The notes under the pieces were generated by a model. That model worked only from the letters and a program-made list of their open reading frames with translations, was not told the origin of the DNA and did no database searches. A DNA stretch of 64,000 nt. It comes from Tamarix chinensis (lineage: Eukaryota > Streptophyta > Magnoliopsida > Caryophyllales > Tamaricaceae). This document shows, one piece after another, positions 20,633 to 31,340 of the stretch. Positions within the stretch are counted from its first letter, which is position 1. Every line of letters starts with the position of its first letter. The stretch covers positions 38,822,610-38,886,609 of the forward strand of contig CM060173.1 of NCBI GenBank assembly GCA_030549775.1, given 5' to 3'. The translations under genes were made by a program, and so were the position numbers.

Positions 20633-22359
20633 GTTGATCTACAACAAAAGATATGCGAAGATTTAAGTTTGTGCTTCTTAAATAATTTGATTCTGTATAC
20701 TCGCCAAAGTAAAAGAATCTCCTACTAAATCTCATTGTCCCTTTGAAATTTTGCAGGCCAGGACCCATAATTCACTAACACTTAAGTAAGCTTTGGCTTA
20801 TCGCTTAAGATATTAGTAACTTAGGTAAGCAACACCTTACTAATTACATCCTATGTAACTCCTAGTTGTTGGGTGACATCTAATGTCCTAACATTCCCAA
20901 CCTTATGCCTCAAGGCCCAAAATTATTTTGATAGCCTTGTGAAGTCCAACCAATACCTTTAACAAAAGACAATCATCACAAACTATTATACCAAGATAAT
21001 CATGAATGCTCTTGTTTGGTAAACCCATTCAATGACGATACTGGTGTTAATAGCATGAGGTATTGGGAAGGCATTTAAGACTTATATTAAAGGGACAACT
21101 ATGCATGCAAAACATTCACAAATGATAGCTACGTAGAATATACGAAGTAAATAAACAACAGAATACTAAGTGTGTGATATAGCATGGCCCTAGAACTAAA
21201 TTGACTAGCAACCAATTGCCACTACTCTTCTTCGAACACCACCAGTCTCGGACTCTTCAAGGCAATTCCTTTGCTTCAAGTGCCAAACTCCTATCATATA
21301 GGATGTACACTATTTCCTAATGATCTAGCTAATAGCACTAAGGATACATACAAAAGGGTGTCCTAAAATACAAAAGATCTGTGAATGGAAGAGAATATTT
21401 ACAAAATACTTAATGACTCGCAGGCCATAAAACCATTAAAAATACATAACAACACACAAGTTGTATTAAATAGGGCCATGCTATATAATTATGATCAACT
21501 GCTACATACCTGTACTCATACATTTATCACATAAAGTAACATACAAGCATGTGCAAAATAAGATAACGTAGGGATAAGGGAAGTGCCCCAGGCGGCAGTT
21601 ATTAAATTAATCACATTAATTAATTTCAATGGAAAAAACCTTAATGGATTGATCCAATCAATCCAAAAACCGTCCAATCCTTATTGGACTTAAAACACCT
21701 TCATCAAACCATATTTAATACACCAATATGAATTAATCTCATTCATTTACATCAATTGAATTGATCACATTAATTTATCTTTATTGAATAGGCGTTACAT
21801 AACTACTCAAATTAATGAAATCTCATTGTCTAATATAAATTAAATCATATTTAATTTCTTTAATCAAATCATATTTAATTATCTAATATAAATTAATCAT
21901 ATTAATTTATCTTTATTGAATAGGCGTTACATAACTCATCAAATTAATGAAATATTATTCAAAAGGCCGGAATAAATTAGTCAAATTAATACAACCTTTG
22001 AATAGATGTTACAAAATTAGGCATATGCATCTACCATAATCCTAGCCGCCAACAAGAACCAAAGCCAAAACCAGTAGATCAAATCTACTACCACATAAAA
22101 CATTATGTACAACATATTCATAAACTTAAGAGATTAACCATCTGAATCCTATAAAATCAATCAAATTCATCATCGAATAAAGATGATAAAATAAAGTCGA
22201 ATCATTAGATTCAATCGATTGGATCTATGAAATTAGAATAAATCAATAAATCTAAATAAATAAATAAAAAAATAGACTAGAATGAATAAGGGAAAGATCA
22301 CATCAACCCCTATCAAAACAAAGAATAAATTCAACAGGCCGAAAGAAATCATAGAACCT
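20633..22359 (-). other. Copia 5' untranslated leader (between PBS and gag)
   Basis: 1.7 kb of non-coding DNA lies between PBS and gag start. It contains a direct repeat: 'atttatctttattgaatagg' with its flanks at 21770-21822 recurs at 21902-21953 with few changes, within AT-rich 'aattaatc/catattaat' runs. No frame or RNA gene was recognised. Confidence 0.55.
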
Positions 22360-22372
22360 GGCTCTAATACCA
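22360..22372 (-). other. Copia primer binding site, Met-tRNA type
   Basis: The minus strand reads TGGTATTAGAGCC, one base off the standard TGGTATCAGAGC. It directly adjoins the 5' LTR. Confidence 0.75.
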
Positions 22373-22373
22373 C

Positions 22374-23468
22374 TGTCTCAATTTCGTGAATAACCAGCGT
22401 TGGTGGCTAGTTTATTTTCTCACACTTAGAGAGAGAGCAAAGAGGTGTATATATAATAAAACCCTAGCTTGGGTATTTATATTAACACTCTAGCCCACCT
22501 AGTGGCAGTAGACTTGGGCCTTAATCACATTAAAACCACTTGGACTTGATGAGATATTAATCATATTAAGATCTCATCTTATCTTTTTGATCCAGTTTAG
22601 TTCGGTGTGCAACCCTATAGGTTCACGTAATATTGGTAGTGGACTTAAACTCCTTTCGGGCCAACAAATCATAAGAGATCTCTAGCAAGACATTATGACT
22701 ACCCAAATTACGCAAATGTCCTATGCTCGACATAACCTATTAATAACCCGTATATTTATCCTTTTGTCACACGATATTTAGATTAAACACAAGGCATTGG
22801 TCGTGTCATCCTTGCTATGTTCAATCACACTCTTTCTCGATCACCAAGTAAGAATAACCTTAAACAAACAACACCTCATTTGTACATGGCCATTCTATTA
22901 CTAGTCATACTTGTTGAGGGGCCCAAAGATACCTCTCTCATGTCATGAGAGGGACAAATCCCATCTTGATCAACTATGTGCCTCTATATGATTCACAACA
23001 TGTCTAATCAATACCTTTATGATCACCCCTAATAAGGGTAACGATTGGTAAAGTTAAAACAGAATGATCATCATACCGGTAAATACAAAGATCTTAGGTT
23101 AAAGGATGATATACTATTTGGAAAACACTGATGACACTTTGCACAATATTTAATGTAGTGCCCTCCTACTAGGTCAGTCCAATATCATGTTCCATAACAT
23201 GTATCTATGTTATTAGTTTGATATCTCATACCAATGATCAATGGAACATGATCATCAACTAATCAACATACTAGTCTTATAATCACTAATATCCTTAATT
23301 AGATGATATTAGACAAGGGACAGTTCTTGAATAATAATCTTTCTATCTATTAGTAGAGTTTCACAATCCAGTCACATACTTGATTATCTACATAAAGAAT
23401 AATTATTCAAAGGGATAACAACATTTGAATGAATAACATATGATTGGTTCTAGGATATATTTCCATCA
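22374..23468 (-). repeat. Copia 5' LTR (1095 bp)
   Basis: It starts TGTCTCAATTTCG on the plus strand and ends TTCCATCA. It aligns with 15499-16651. The 300 bases present at the outer end of the 3' LTR are missing here, so the U5 end beside the PBS is shortened. The duplication GCGTG follows at 23469. Confidence 0.85.
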
Positions 23469-23473
23469 GCGTG

Positions 23474-24325
23474 TAGGGTGGTAGGGGAGGTGGTAGGGTG
23501 GCAAAGAGGGGAGACGAAGAGGTGGAAATAATAGGGTGTGAGGGCTGGTTTGCAGGGCTGGATAGGTCCAAAAAGGGGAAGAAAATTATGGGAGAGAGAG
23601 AGAGGGAGAGAAGGGGGTTGCAATGGTGGAAGGTAGGGGCTGGTGTGCCCTAGGCGGTAGGCCTTGTTGATGAAGACAGGTCGGGGAGGCTAGGTCAAGG
23701 CGTAGGAGAAGAAGAGAAAAAAAAGTAAAGGAAAGGGGGCATCAGGCCGGTCGGGGAGGGGAAAGGGGAACTGGGCCGACTTGAGGTGAAGGGAGGAAAG
23801 AAAAAAAATGGGGGGCTGGGCTGCACACTAAAGAAGGAGAGGAGGGGAAGGAGTTGGCCAGAGGCCGAGGCACAGGGGAGACGGAAGAGGCTGGCTTAGC
23901 GGGCGGCCTAAAGGAAAAAGGAAGGAAAAGAAAAGAAAGAAGAAAAAGGAGAAAAAGGGAGAAAAAAAAAGAAAAAAAAAGGGAAAGAGGTAAAAAGGAA
24001 AATGGGAAAATAAATTAATTTAATTTATAAAATAATAAAATGTAATATTTTGATAATTTATTTAATTTAATAATTTAATTCAATATAATTTAACATATTA
24101 GTTCACATAGGATAATTTTAGTAAAATATAAGTTTGAAAAATTATTTAAAAAAATGATATGATAAAATGACAAAATATTTATTTTTTATTTATTAAATAC
24201 TCCTATTAAAATTTTTATACTCAAAAATCCATAAAATAATTAAAATAAATAAATTTAAAAGCTAATTTATTTCAAATAAAGCTATTTATTAAATTATAGG
24301 TTTTCTAAAATTTTGGAGGATTACA
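23474..24325. other. Tekay-type LTR, distal part
   Basis: Purine-rich DNA up to about 24000, including an A/G-only run near 23925-23990, then AT-rich DNA ending TTTTGGAGGATTACA. No gene. It continues the LTR interrupted by the copia element. Confidence 0.6.
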
Positions 24326-25248
24326 GGTATGATGGGTCAAATATGTTGACGATGACAAAGAAGAACTAATGTTCATGATGCTTGAATGACAATCATTCTA
24401 CTTGATTTTTTTGTGGGTCATGGTTAGGGTTTACAATTAGGGTTTAGTGGTGATATGAGTATTATGATGATGAAAAATTGGCATGATGATGATTTGATGA
24501 TTAGATTTAAAAGTTAAGATCTTGGGGATGATTGTGTGATAATAATAATATGTTATCTAAAGTATGGAAACAAATAAAATTATGTAAGAAAAATAGGTTG
24601 AAGATGAGTGTTAAAGATGATTTTGATGATGTTAAAGGTGGACATTAGGATTTAGAATGACATGGGTTTTGTGGATGGTTTGAAGGATAGTTCTTAATCT
24701 CTAATACACATAGATAGAGATTAAGGATTTCAATAATAATCACTTACAAATTGTTGATCAAAATTATGAAAAACTTACATAGAATTCAAATAAGCAAAAC
24801 ATGTAAATTTAGCTAATATACATCTCTTTATGATCCTGTACCTCTATAGATTTTATAGCCATTTCACCTCCCCAATATTAAAAGATAATCTTAATAAAAA
24901 TATTATAGAAATTTACCCCTAAAAAAATGTTTTTCTCCCAACTCAAAGCACATCGTATAAGATAAAATAAGATAAATCCAAAAAGATAGAATTAAAGTAC
25001 CATTAGCTAATATTAACATGATAATACTAATATTACACATCCAAAATTTCTAACATAATCTTCTCATGCATATTTCACCTTCATTCCTTCCAAGCAACAT
25101 ATTCATGCTCTCTATAGATGCCATGCACACATCTTTATTGCTAGTGACTTGTTTTGCAAGTTTCATTCATAACTAAAGTAGTCATTCGTTTGTCGATCTT
25201 TTAACTTGTAGGGGATCATCTCTAAATAGAGGGCAATAGGTTCCAACA
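24326..25248 (-). repeat. Gypsy-A 3' LTR, main segment
   Basis: It aligns over its whole length with 31410-32363 (for example 'attagggtttagtggtgata', 'gattaaggatttcaata', and the end GGTTCCAACA). It starts right after the second GGTAT. Confidence 0.8.
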
Positions 25249-25589
25249 CATTAAATTCTAAGTATTTATCATTTTCTCCATCATTATTCTCCCCTTGTTG
25301 ACTAGAATTTGGCCTTATATTTGCATATTTTTAGTAGGGACTAATATCTCCAACATTAAACATTCTAGACAACCCACTATATCAATTCGACAAATCTAGT
25401 TCATATGCACTTTTGCCAAATTTTCTAAGCACCAAAAAAGGGCCATCCGACCTTGGCATAACCTTATGTTTCCTCAGATTAGGAAATATCTCCTCCTGTA
25501 AGTGCAACCATACCAAATCCTCCAGTTGAAATACATGTTGACTCTTATGCTAGTTTGCTCTTATCTTATATAATTCATTAACTTTCTAT
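25249..25589 (-). pseudogene. Gypsy-A pol C-terminal region
   Basis: The minus strand at about 25535-25270 reads FQLEDLVWLHLQEEIFPNLR, KHKVMPRSDGPFLVLRKFGK, SAYELDL and MFNVGDISPY. This is the conserved block after integrase in CRM/Galadriel-like chromoviruses (form GDLVWLHLRKERFP...DGPF.V...NAY.LDLP). Stops are present. The expected tail up to the 3' LTR follows. A separate chromodomain was not recognised. Confidence 0.7.
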
Positions 25590-26400
25590 ATTATGTGCTT
25601 GATATTTTGATGGTGTTTATAAAATAACTCCAATTTCTATTGTGTATCATAATTTTCACTCCCACCTTCTTCAATGGTACCATATCAATTGGTATATATG
25701 GAATAATACTATATAACATCTCGAAGAAACTATATTTTGTTGGAGCTGAAGGACTTCGATTGTAAGTAACCTCCACATGTAATAACTTAACAACCCAATC
25801 CTTAGCATTCTTACTCACTAATACTTTAACAAATTACCTAATGTTTTATTAGTGGCCTCGGTCTAACGATCAATTTGAGGATGATATGATGTACTAAGTA
25901 GAAGTTTTGTTCCTAGTATTTTCTATAATGTCTTCAAGAAATAACTTAGGAACTTCACATCTATAACTGAAACTATACTTGTTGGAATCCCATATAATTA
26001 TACATTCTCCTTGAAATTCAAATCTGCAGTACGAGTAGCATCATTGGTTTTGTGACATGGAGTAAAATGAGCCATCTTGGAAAATCAATCCACCACTACC
26101 ATGATAGAATCTTTGCCTCTTTGTGTTGTAGGCAATCCCAAAATAAAGTCCATACTAACTCCCTCCCTTGGTTGAGTAGGCAAGGGTAATGGCACGTATA
26201 ACCCTTTGTGGAAGAAATTCTTCTTCTTTGACATGTACCTAACAACCATAGCTTACACTCTCCTTTATGTTCTTGGACAATAAAACTATCCTTGAAATAA
26301 CTTTCAAACTTATGAACTCCAAAGTGTCCTACAATACCTTCATCATTCCCTTCTTTTATTAGCAAATCTCAAATTTAGGTCTTTAGCACATAAAATTTGT
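25590..26400 (-). pseudogene. Gypsy-A integrase
   Basis: Pieced from several frames: GIVGHFGVHKFESYF near 26300-26350 (zinc-binding region), [20 protein letters not shown] near 26100-26165 (first catalytic Asp region), FSKMAHFTPCHKTNDATRT near 26030-26090, GTKLLLSTSYHPQIDR near 25860-25915, and NAKDWVVKLLHVEVTYNRSP in 25818-25591. Integrase would join element DNA to chromatin. At least six stops or shifts are visible, including one in VVVD*FSKM. It is clearly dead. Confidence 0.8.
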
Positions 26401-26777
26401 TTTTCTTGAATAAGATACCATCTTGAAGAACATAAGTTTCGTGAGTTCCTTGTTTCTTACAATCTTTAAATATTAAAGAAAAATCATCATCAATGGCATA
26501 TTGACTTTTCAAAATCTTGAACCCAAAAGCTTTGTATCCACCATAGTAAGTATCATAGTCCTTTTCACAATGCATCTGCAACAACATTCTCCTTATAATC
26601 CACATATCTTGTAGAGAACACAAATGTTTGCAAAAAACTAAGCTACTTGGCATATCTTGGACTCACTTTTCTTTGAACATATAGATACTTCAAGCTCTCA
26701 TGATCTAAGTGAAGCACAAATAATGTCTCCATGTTTCCAAACAATGAAAATTAGCATAGAACTCCTTATTGATAAAG
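26401..26777 (-). pseudogene. Gypsy-A RNase H, C-terminal part
   Basis: The minus strand near 26777-26560 reads FYANFHCLETWRHYL, then FVLHLDHESLKYLYVQRKVS, followed by RYVDYKENVVADAL. This is the conserved RNase H end and the 'ENVVADALSR' connection of Ty3/gypsy pol. 26653-26375 continues into the integrase N-terminal region (YVLQDGILFKKNKFYV). The N-terminal part of the domain is at 28435-28600, on the far side of a 1.6-kb solo LTR. Confidence 0.75.
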
Positions 26778-28422
26778 TGAATATTTTCTCTATTTTTACC
26801 TTGTTTTGCCTTCACTTTGAGACTTTATTTAGTCTCTTTTATGTTTTTTACTGTGTTTCCAGTCTATTATTTGCACTAATGCTCTCTGGAGTTCTTATTT
26901 TTCAGGAATTTCCATAAAAACATGCAAATTTAAGAAAGAAGTTCATGTTTTCATGGCAAATGTCTCAGCATGGAAGGCTTTGAAGAATGATAAATCAACC
27001 CAACTTATTTATGGAAGATTCTAGAAGCTTAAAAAGCCAAATTTATGCCAAGAAGTTTAAAAGAAACAAGAAGAGATGGCAACATAGTCGGTTGCACAAC
27101 CAGCTACACAACCATTCAGCACTTATTTCTGTATTTTAGATATAAAAAGAAATTGTACTGTCAGGCTATGCACATAACACACAACCATACAAAATTTTTC
27201 TAGAGAAGTCGAACCTACATCTTTCCATGGAAAGTTAGTGCAAGACTCACACAACCATGCAAAATCCATATTTCCACCCATTTGAGAGAATGAAAGCTGC
27301 ACCACTATGTTGTGTAGGCCTAGCACTACCGTGCAGTGATGGTTGCTCCCACGTTCATCGTGCACAACATGCCTCGTGTGATGGGGAGTATTTAACATTT
27401 TAGGGACTTCGTGGGAAATTTTTAGGGTAGATTTCAGACCACTTTTCCCTTCTTGCAAAAGCTTCATGTAAATTTGGTTGTTTTCATTAGTTTGATTTAT
27501 TAAAGATTCAAATGTATATTCATGTATGATCAACTAAAAATCAGTTCCATTCTCCTCTAATTTACGATTAATTCAATCAAATTCCTCTCCTTTATATTTT
27601 TATACTATTTTTATGTTTATTATGTAATTCTTTTCATTTCATTTCCTTGAAGATATGAGTGAGTAATCCTCTTTCCTAGGGTCGAACTTGGTCCGTTTTA
27701 CTATTAATATGACGATTTGAGATATTATATTGTATATTTGATTCATATACACTATTTAGATAATATTACGATTAAAATCAGTTCCATTCTCCTCTAATTT
27801 ACGATTAATTCAATCAAATTCCTCTCCTTTATATTTTTATACTATTAATATGACGATTTGAGATACTATTATATGTGCTTGGATAAATTTTTATAAAATG
27901 GATATGATGAAATCTGACTTCTTTAGATAATATCTACAACTGAAAGGTTGAAATTATTATCATACCATGGCGTATGAACGAGAATTTAAGCAATGATGAT
28001 TGTAGATGTTTAAATCTTAGTGACTATAAAATCGGTGACACTCAATAGGTTTGAATTAGTTTGTGAGTCATTAAAGTAGTATATAAATTAGATTAAATAC
28101 ATTATTAGACCTTGAAAAAGGATAACAAATATAATTAGATCATTTATTCATAGTCAATGAATTAAACTATAACATATATGTTGTTTCATCATTGATTACT
28201 AATTTGGAGACTAAAATTCAATCGTAGATTTCATATCTATTGTTTTAGAGTTTATAAATAGAAAGTCAATGTAAATATTCTCGCTTAGCACTTGATTTTG
28301 TGTGCTCCATATTGATCTAGATAGCTAAAATAATGACGTTGTGTACTCATTTGCGAATTCCCTATGGGATATAACCTTGAAGTGATATAACGAATATGTG
28401 CGCTTGTAGATTGAGCCCATCA
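26778..28422 (+). mobile_element. Solo LTR inserted in gypsy-A RNase H
   Basis: The sequence starts TGAATATTTTC and ends GCCCATCA, contains no coding domain, and separates two halves of one RNase H domain. Its style resembles Athila/Tat-type LTRs: repeated 'cacaaccatgca' words, and near the end 'gaattccctatgggatataa'. I found no clean target duplication (TAAAG at left, GTTGT at right), so the exact ends may be off by some bases. An open frame at 27533-27123 on the minus strand is incidental. Confidence 0.6.
27541..27870. repeat. Direct duplication within the solo LTR (offset about 238 bp)
   Basis: About 70 bases from 27541 (tcagttccattctcctctaa...) recur almost exactly from 27779. The word 'attaatatgacgatttgaga' follows both, but the second copy has lost about 90 bases between two TACTATT words. 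Confidence 0.8.
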
Positions 28423-29290
28423 GTTGTCATTAGCTAAATAATTGAGTCTTGCACCATTCAACTTTTCATAAAATAATGCAATTTCTCTTTTCTTGTTAAA
28501 GTATCCCTCTAGTACCTACACCACTGGCATCATAGGTTACTTTAAAGAATTTATCAAAGCAAGGTCACGATGATATCGATGCATTTGAAAGATTTATCAT
28601 CAAGTCTTCAAAAGCTTTTGTTGCATATTCATTCCACTAAATTTGTGGGTAATAGGAGCTGCAATTGTGAAGAAATATATGATAAAATACCTTTAAAATG
28701 AAGAGAATCCATGGAAACTTTGAACTTGATGAACATTAGTAGGAATTAACCATGTTTGAATGGCTTCCACCTTTAAAGGATCAACTCTAATACTGTCTCC
28801 ACTCACAATGTAGCAACAGAAAACCATACTCTTCATCATAAAATCACACTTCTCCATTTTACCATAGAGCTTGACCTCCCTATGTTTATCAAATAATCTC
28901 TTTAAATGCTACATGTATTTGAACTCACTCTTAGTACATATCAAAATATCACCAACCACTCATACAACCCATAATTAGTCTTAAAATCCATATTCCATTC
29001 ATCCCCTTCCCTTATCTTCATTTGATGGTATCCACTCCTAAAGTCAAGCTTCGAAAAAACCTTTGCTCCATGTAGCTCATCTAATATATCATCCAATCTT
29101 CTCATTAGGAATTTGTATTTCATTGTGATATTGTTGATTTCTCTAGAATCAATGTTCATCCTCCATGTACCATCCTTCGTAAGAACGAATAAAGTTGGGA
29201 CACTACAAGGACTCATGCTCTCTTGAACATAGTCTCCATGCAATAACTCTTGCACTTATCTCTACAACTTTTTAGACTCCTTTGGATTTC
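28423..29290 (-). pseudogene. Gypsy-A reverse transcriptase and start of RNase H
   Basis: 29255-28941 contains ESMSPCSVPTLFVLTKDGTW, RMNIDSREINNITMKYKF, LDDILDELHGAKVFSKLDF, RSGYHQMKIREGDEW and [11 protein letters not shown]. These are RT fingers/palm up to the '[10 protein letters not shown]' motif. The YxDD-bearing palm region after this is too degenerate to show the catalytic pair. 28590-28440 reads PCFDKFFKVTYDASGVGTRG, the start of RNase H (usual form D-A-S-G-x-G-I-G). The domain then breaks at the solo LTR. Function: synthesis of element cDNA; inactive. Confidence 0.8.
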
Positions 29291-29729
29291 ATTAATAAGA
29301 TTTCTTGTTTACTAATGGAACTCTAGGCATAAAATCAATAGCATGATAAATTCCTCTCAAAGAAGGTGATCATGGTGGAAACTCATCTCAAAAAGCACCT
29401 ACATACTCTCTCAACACTTGTTGCAATTTTAGATCTATGTTAGCATGCCCCCCTTGTTGAACTTCTTTCACCACTAAGGTATGGTATACTTTCTCACTCT
29501 CAATAGCTTCAATCATCTGTAACTCCTTAAGGATCAACAACTTCATGGTACTCTTCTTTCTTCCTCCCTTACCTTCTACATCTTCCTTCCTTTTTTATTC
29601 CTCCCATTCACCCTCAATTCTCTATTTTTCTCATTTTTTTTTACTTTATACCCTTGGCCACTTCCTACCTTTCACTCCTTAAAGCCAAAATGTCTCTATA
29701 CTCATTAAGAACGCTATTATGTGTAACCT
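29291..29729 (-). pseudogene. Gypsy-A protease-to-RT linker
   Basis: Between the protease and RT relics lies a charged, low-complexity stretch (poly-K/E type on the minus strand near 29560-29700, corresponding to a C/T-rich plus strand). The same kind of linker is seen in gypsy-C at 47100-47290. No catalytic motif. Confidence 0.45.
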
Positions 29730-30010
29730 CCCTATTAAATTAACAAGGCCTCTCCAACAAAATATGACAAGAATCCATAGGTAGAATATCACATAAAACA
29801 TCATCAAAATAATTTGTAATTTTCAAAGAGAAAAGAGTTTGTTTGGTTATCCTTACACCTGTGTCCATGTTGAGCCATTAAAGCAAATATTAACTTGGGT
29901 GATCCATGGTCGTCTATCCAAGCTTGCTCACAATTCTTTCACTAGAAAGATTGGTATAAGAGTCGCTATCAATGATGATTTCACAAACCTTATCTTCAAC
30001 TCTACATTGG
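29730..30010 (-). pseudogene. Gypsy-A retropepsin
   Basis: The minus-strand frame reads CEIIIDSDSYTNLSSERIVS and KLGLTTMDHPSYLTLAWLN, then DDVLCDILPMDSCHILLERP. This is the CRM-type retropepsin (form IVDSGSCTNVAS...VLCDVVPMDACHLLLGRPW). The active-site D-S-G is D-S-D here and the terminal LLLGRP is ILLERP, so both glycines are lost. It would have processed Gag-Pol. Confidence 0.8.
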
Positions 30011-30189
30011 CTTTAAAGAGCTTATCCCTTTGAGTAAGTTGAGGTTGTTGTTCCGCTTAAAACACTCATTGCAACATATGGCAATCTACTTAACCATCTT
30101 TCAATGCATCTTTCGGATCTTCACTACCTTCTTAAGGGTCTTCATTAAGATCTTCATTTTCCTCATCACAATCTTTCATAATTGCTATC

Positions 30190-31080
30190 TCCTTCAAAGT
30201 TAATGACCTTTCATTTTAACAATCCCCAGCAAAATGACTATAGCCTCTACACTTGAATCATTGGTTGTTCATCTTATCAACCATCTTATCCTTGCCTTTT
30301 TCTTCACAATTGTACCTTATATTATTGTCTTAAATTGTGGATTAAGAGGTTGATGGCCTCGACAAACCCTTGAGTTTTGAACCATAAGGTGCATTGGTTT
30401 CATTGTTTGGTACCTTGGTTCCCTTTAATTACTTCTCAAATTTGATTGCTATCTTTACCAAGTATTCAAATAACGCATATGGATACACTTCTACCTTCTC
30501 TCTAACATTTATATTTGATCTCCAATAAATCTAGAATATCTTTTCTCTTCTTTTTCTTTAACATCACAAATAAGAGCTTAGATTTCAAATTCCCTAATGT
30601 ACTCCTCCCAAGCAACTCTTGCATCAAAGTAGTCATTTTTATGAAATTCTCTACGTAAAAATTTTCTTTTTGTGTGATTTTTCAATTTTTTCCATGATCT
30701 AATATTTTTTTTGCACTCTCTTTACCTTCTCCTCTTTAAATTATCACACCATACTCTAACAAATTTCATAAATTTTAATATGGCAATTTGATATCTTTTC
30801 TCAATATCAAGCTCCTTGTATTCAAAAATAGATTCAGCAATTTGTAACTATTCAAGGAAAGATTTTGAATTAAGATTACTTTCAAAATTAGGTAGGTTAA
30901 ATCAAATCCCATTCTCTACATCATCAATTTCCTTCAAGTGTTCCATTATTCCCTACACTTTCTTCTCCTCCTTCCTCCATTTGGCCATGTGTTCCCTTTT
31001 TTTGATCTTCCTCTCCTTGATCTTTTTGGATTTGATGTTAGATATGTGATCCTTTGGCATGTGAGGCTTCCATCATATCT
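30190..31080 (-). pseudogene. Gypsy-A Gag with zinc knuckle
   Basis: The minus strand near 30928-30570 reads DDVENGI, FNLPNFESNLNSKSFLEWL-like, ESIFEYKELDIEKRYQIAIL, KKNIRSWKKLKNHTKRKFL and WEEYIREFEI. This is the retrotransposon gag domain of chromoviruses (form F.WL..VERIFEYKE...KIRTWEK.K..L...FLP). FKCRGYSHFAGDC at about 30219-30257 is the zinc knuckle; its first Cys codon has become TGA. Gag would form the particle. Many stops. Confidence 0.75.
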
Positions 31081-31323
31081 ATACTTATCTTAAATTCTTG
31101 ATCTCCTCCACTAATACCTTGAGAACGTCCTGCTATACTTCCGTACACCTAACAAATGGCGTGCTTCTAAAAATATCTTCTCAAGTCAACCGAAGTTCAA
31201 ATCTTGGCACCTCCATGATAAGTTCTTAAAATAATCTTAAATTATTAATTTATTTTTCAATGAATCTTAGAGGAAAGATCAAATCTTGATCTTGTATATC
31301 AAACTAAATAAAAAAAAACCTAT

Positions 31324-31335
31324 GGTCTGATACCA
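31324..31335 (-). other. Gypsy-A primer binding site
   Basis: The minus strand reads TGGTATCAGACC, one base off the Met-tRNA PBS TGGTATCAGAGC. It lies five bases before the LTR start TGATGTGTGT at 31341. Confidence 0.8.
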
Positions 31336-31340
31336 AAAAT

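Larger units (their letters stand above)
15199..23468 (-). mobile_element. Ty1/copia LTR retrotransposon
   Basis: The element has two LTRs (15199-16651 and 22374-23468), a PBS, a PPT and a full set of copia domains on the minus strand in Ty1 order: gag, protease, integrase, RT, RNase H. It has a perfect 5-bp target duplication. All coding segments are broken by stops or frameshifts. The 5' LTR is about 300 bp shorter than the 3' LTR at the end beside the PBS. Total length is 8.27 kb. Confidence 0.9.
8219..24325 (-). mobile_element. Tekay/Del-type LTR (probably solo) inserted in gypsy-A LTR
   Basis: It is flanked by GGTAT at 8214-8218 and 24326-24330, a 5-bp duplication exactly where the gypsy-A LTR alignment breaks. 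The right end reads, on the minus strand, TGTAATCCTCC, a typical chromovirus LTR start. The left end is less canonical: TTAAAG in place of the expected TG on the plus strand. No pol remains. Excluding the nested LINE and copia, about 4.3 kb of LTR-like DNA remains, containing a cluster of about 48-bp repeats, a minisatellite and a polypurine interior. Its classification as Tekay/Del is by overall resemblance. Confidence 0.55.

Noticed and set aside
27123..27533. 136-codon minus-strand frame
   Set aside because: It sits in a non-coding solo LTR made of repeated 'cacaaccatgca' words; no domain.
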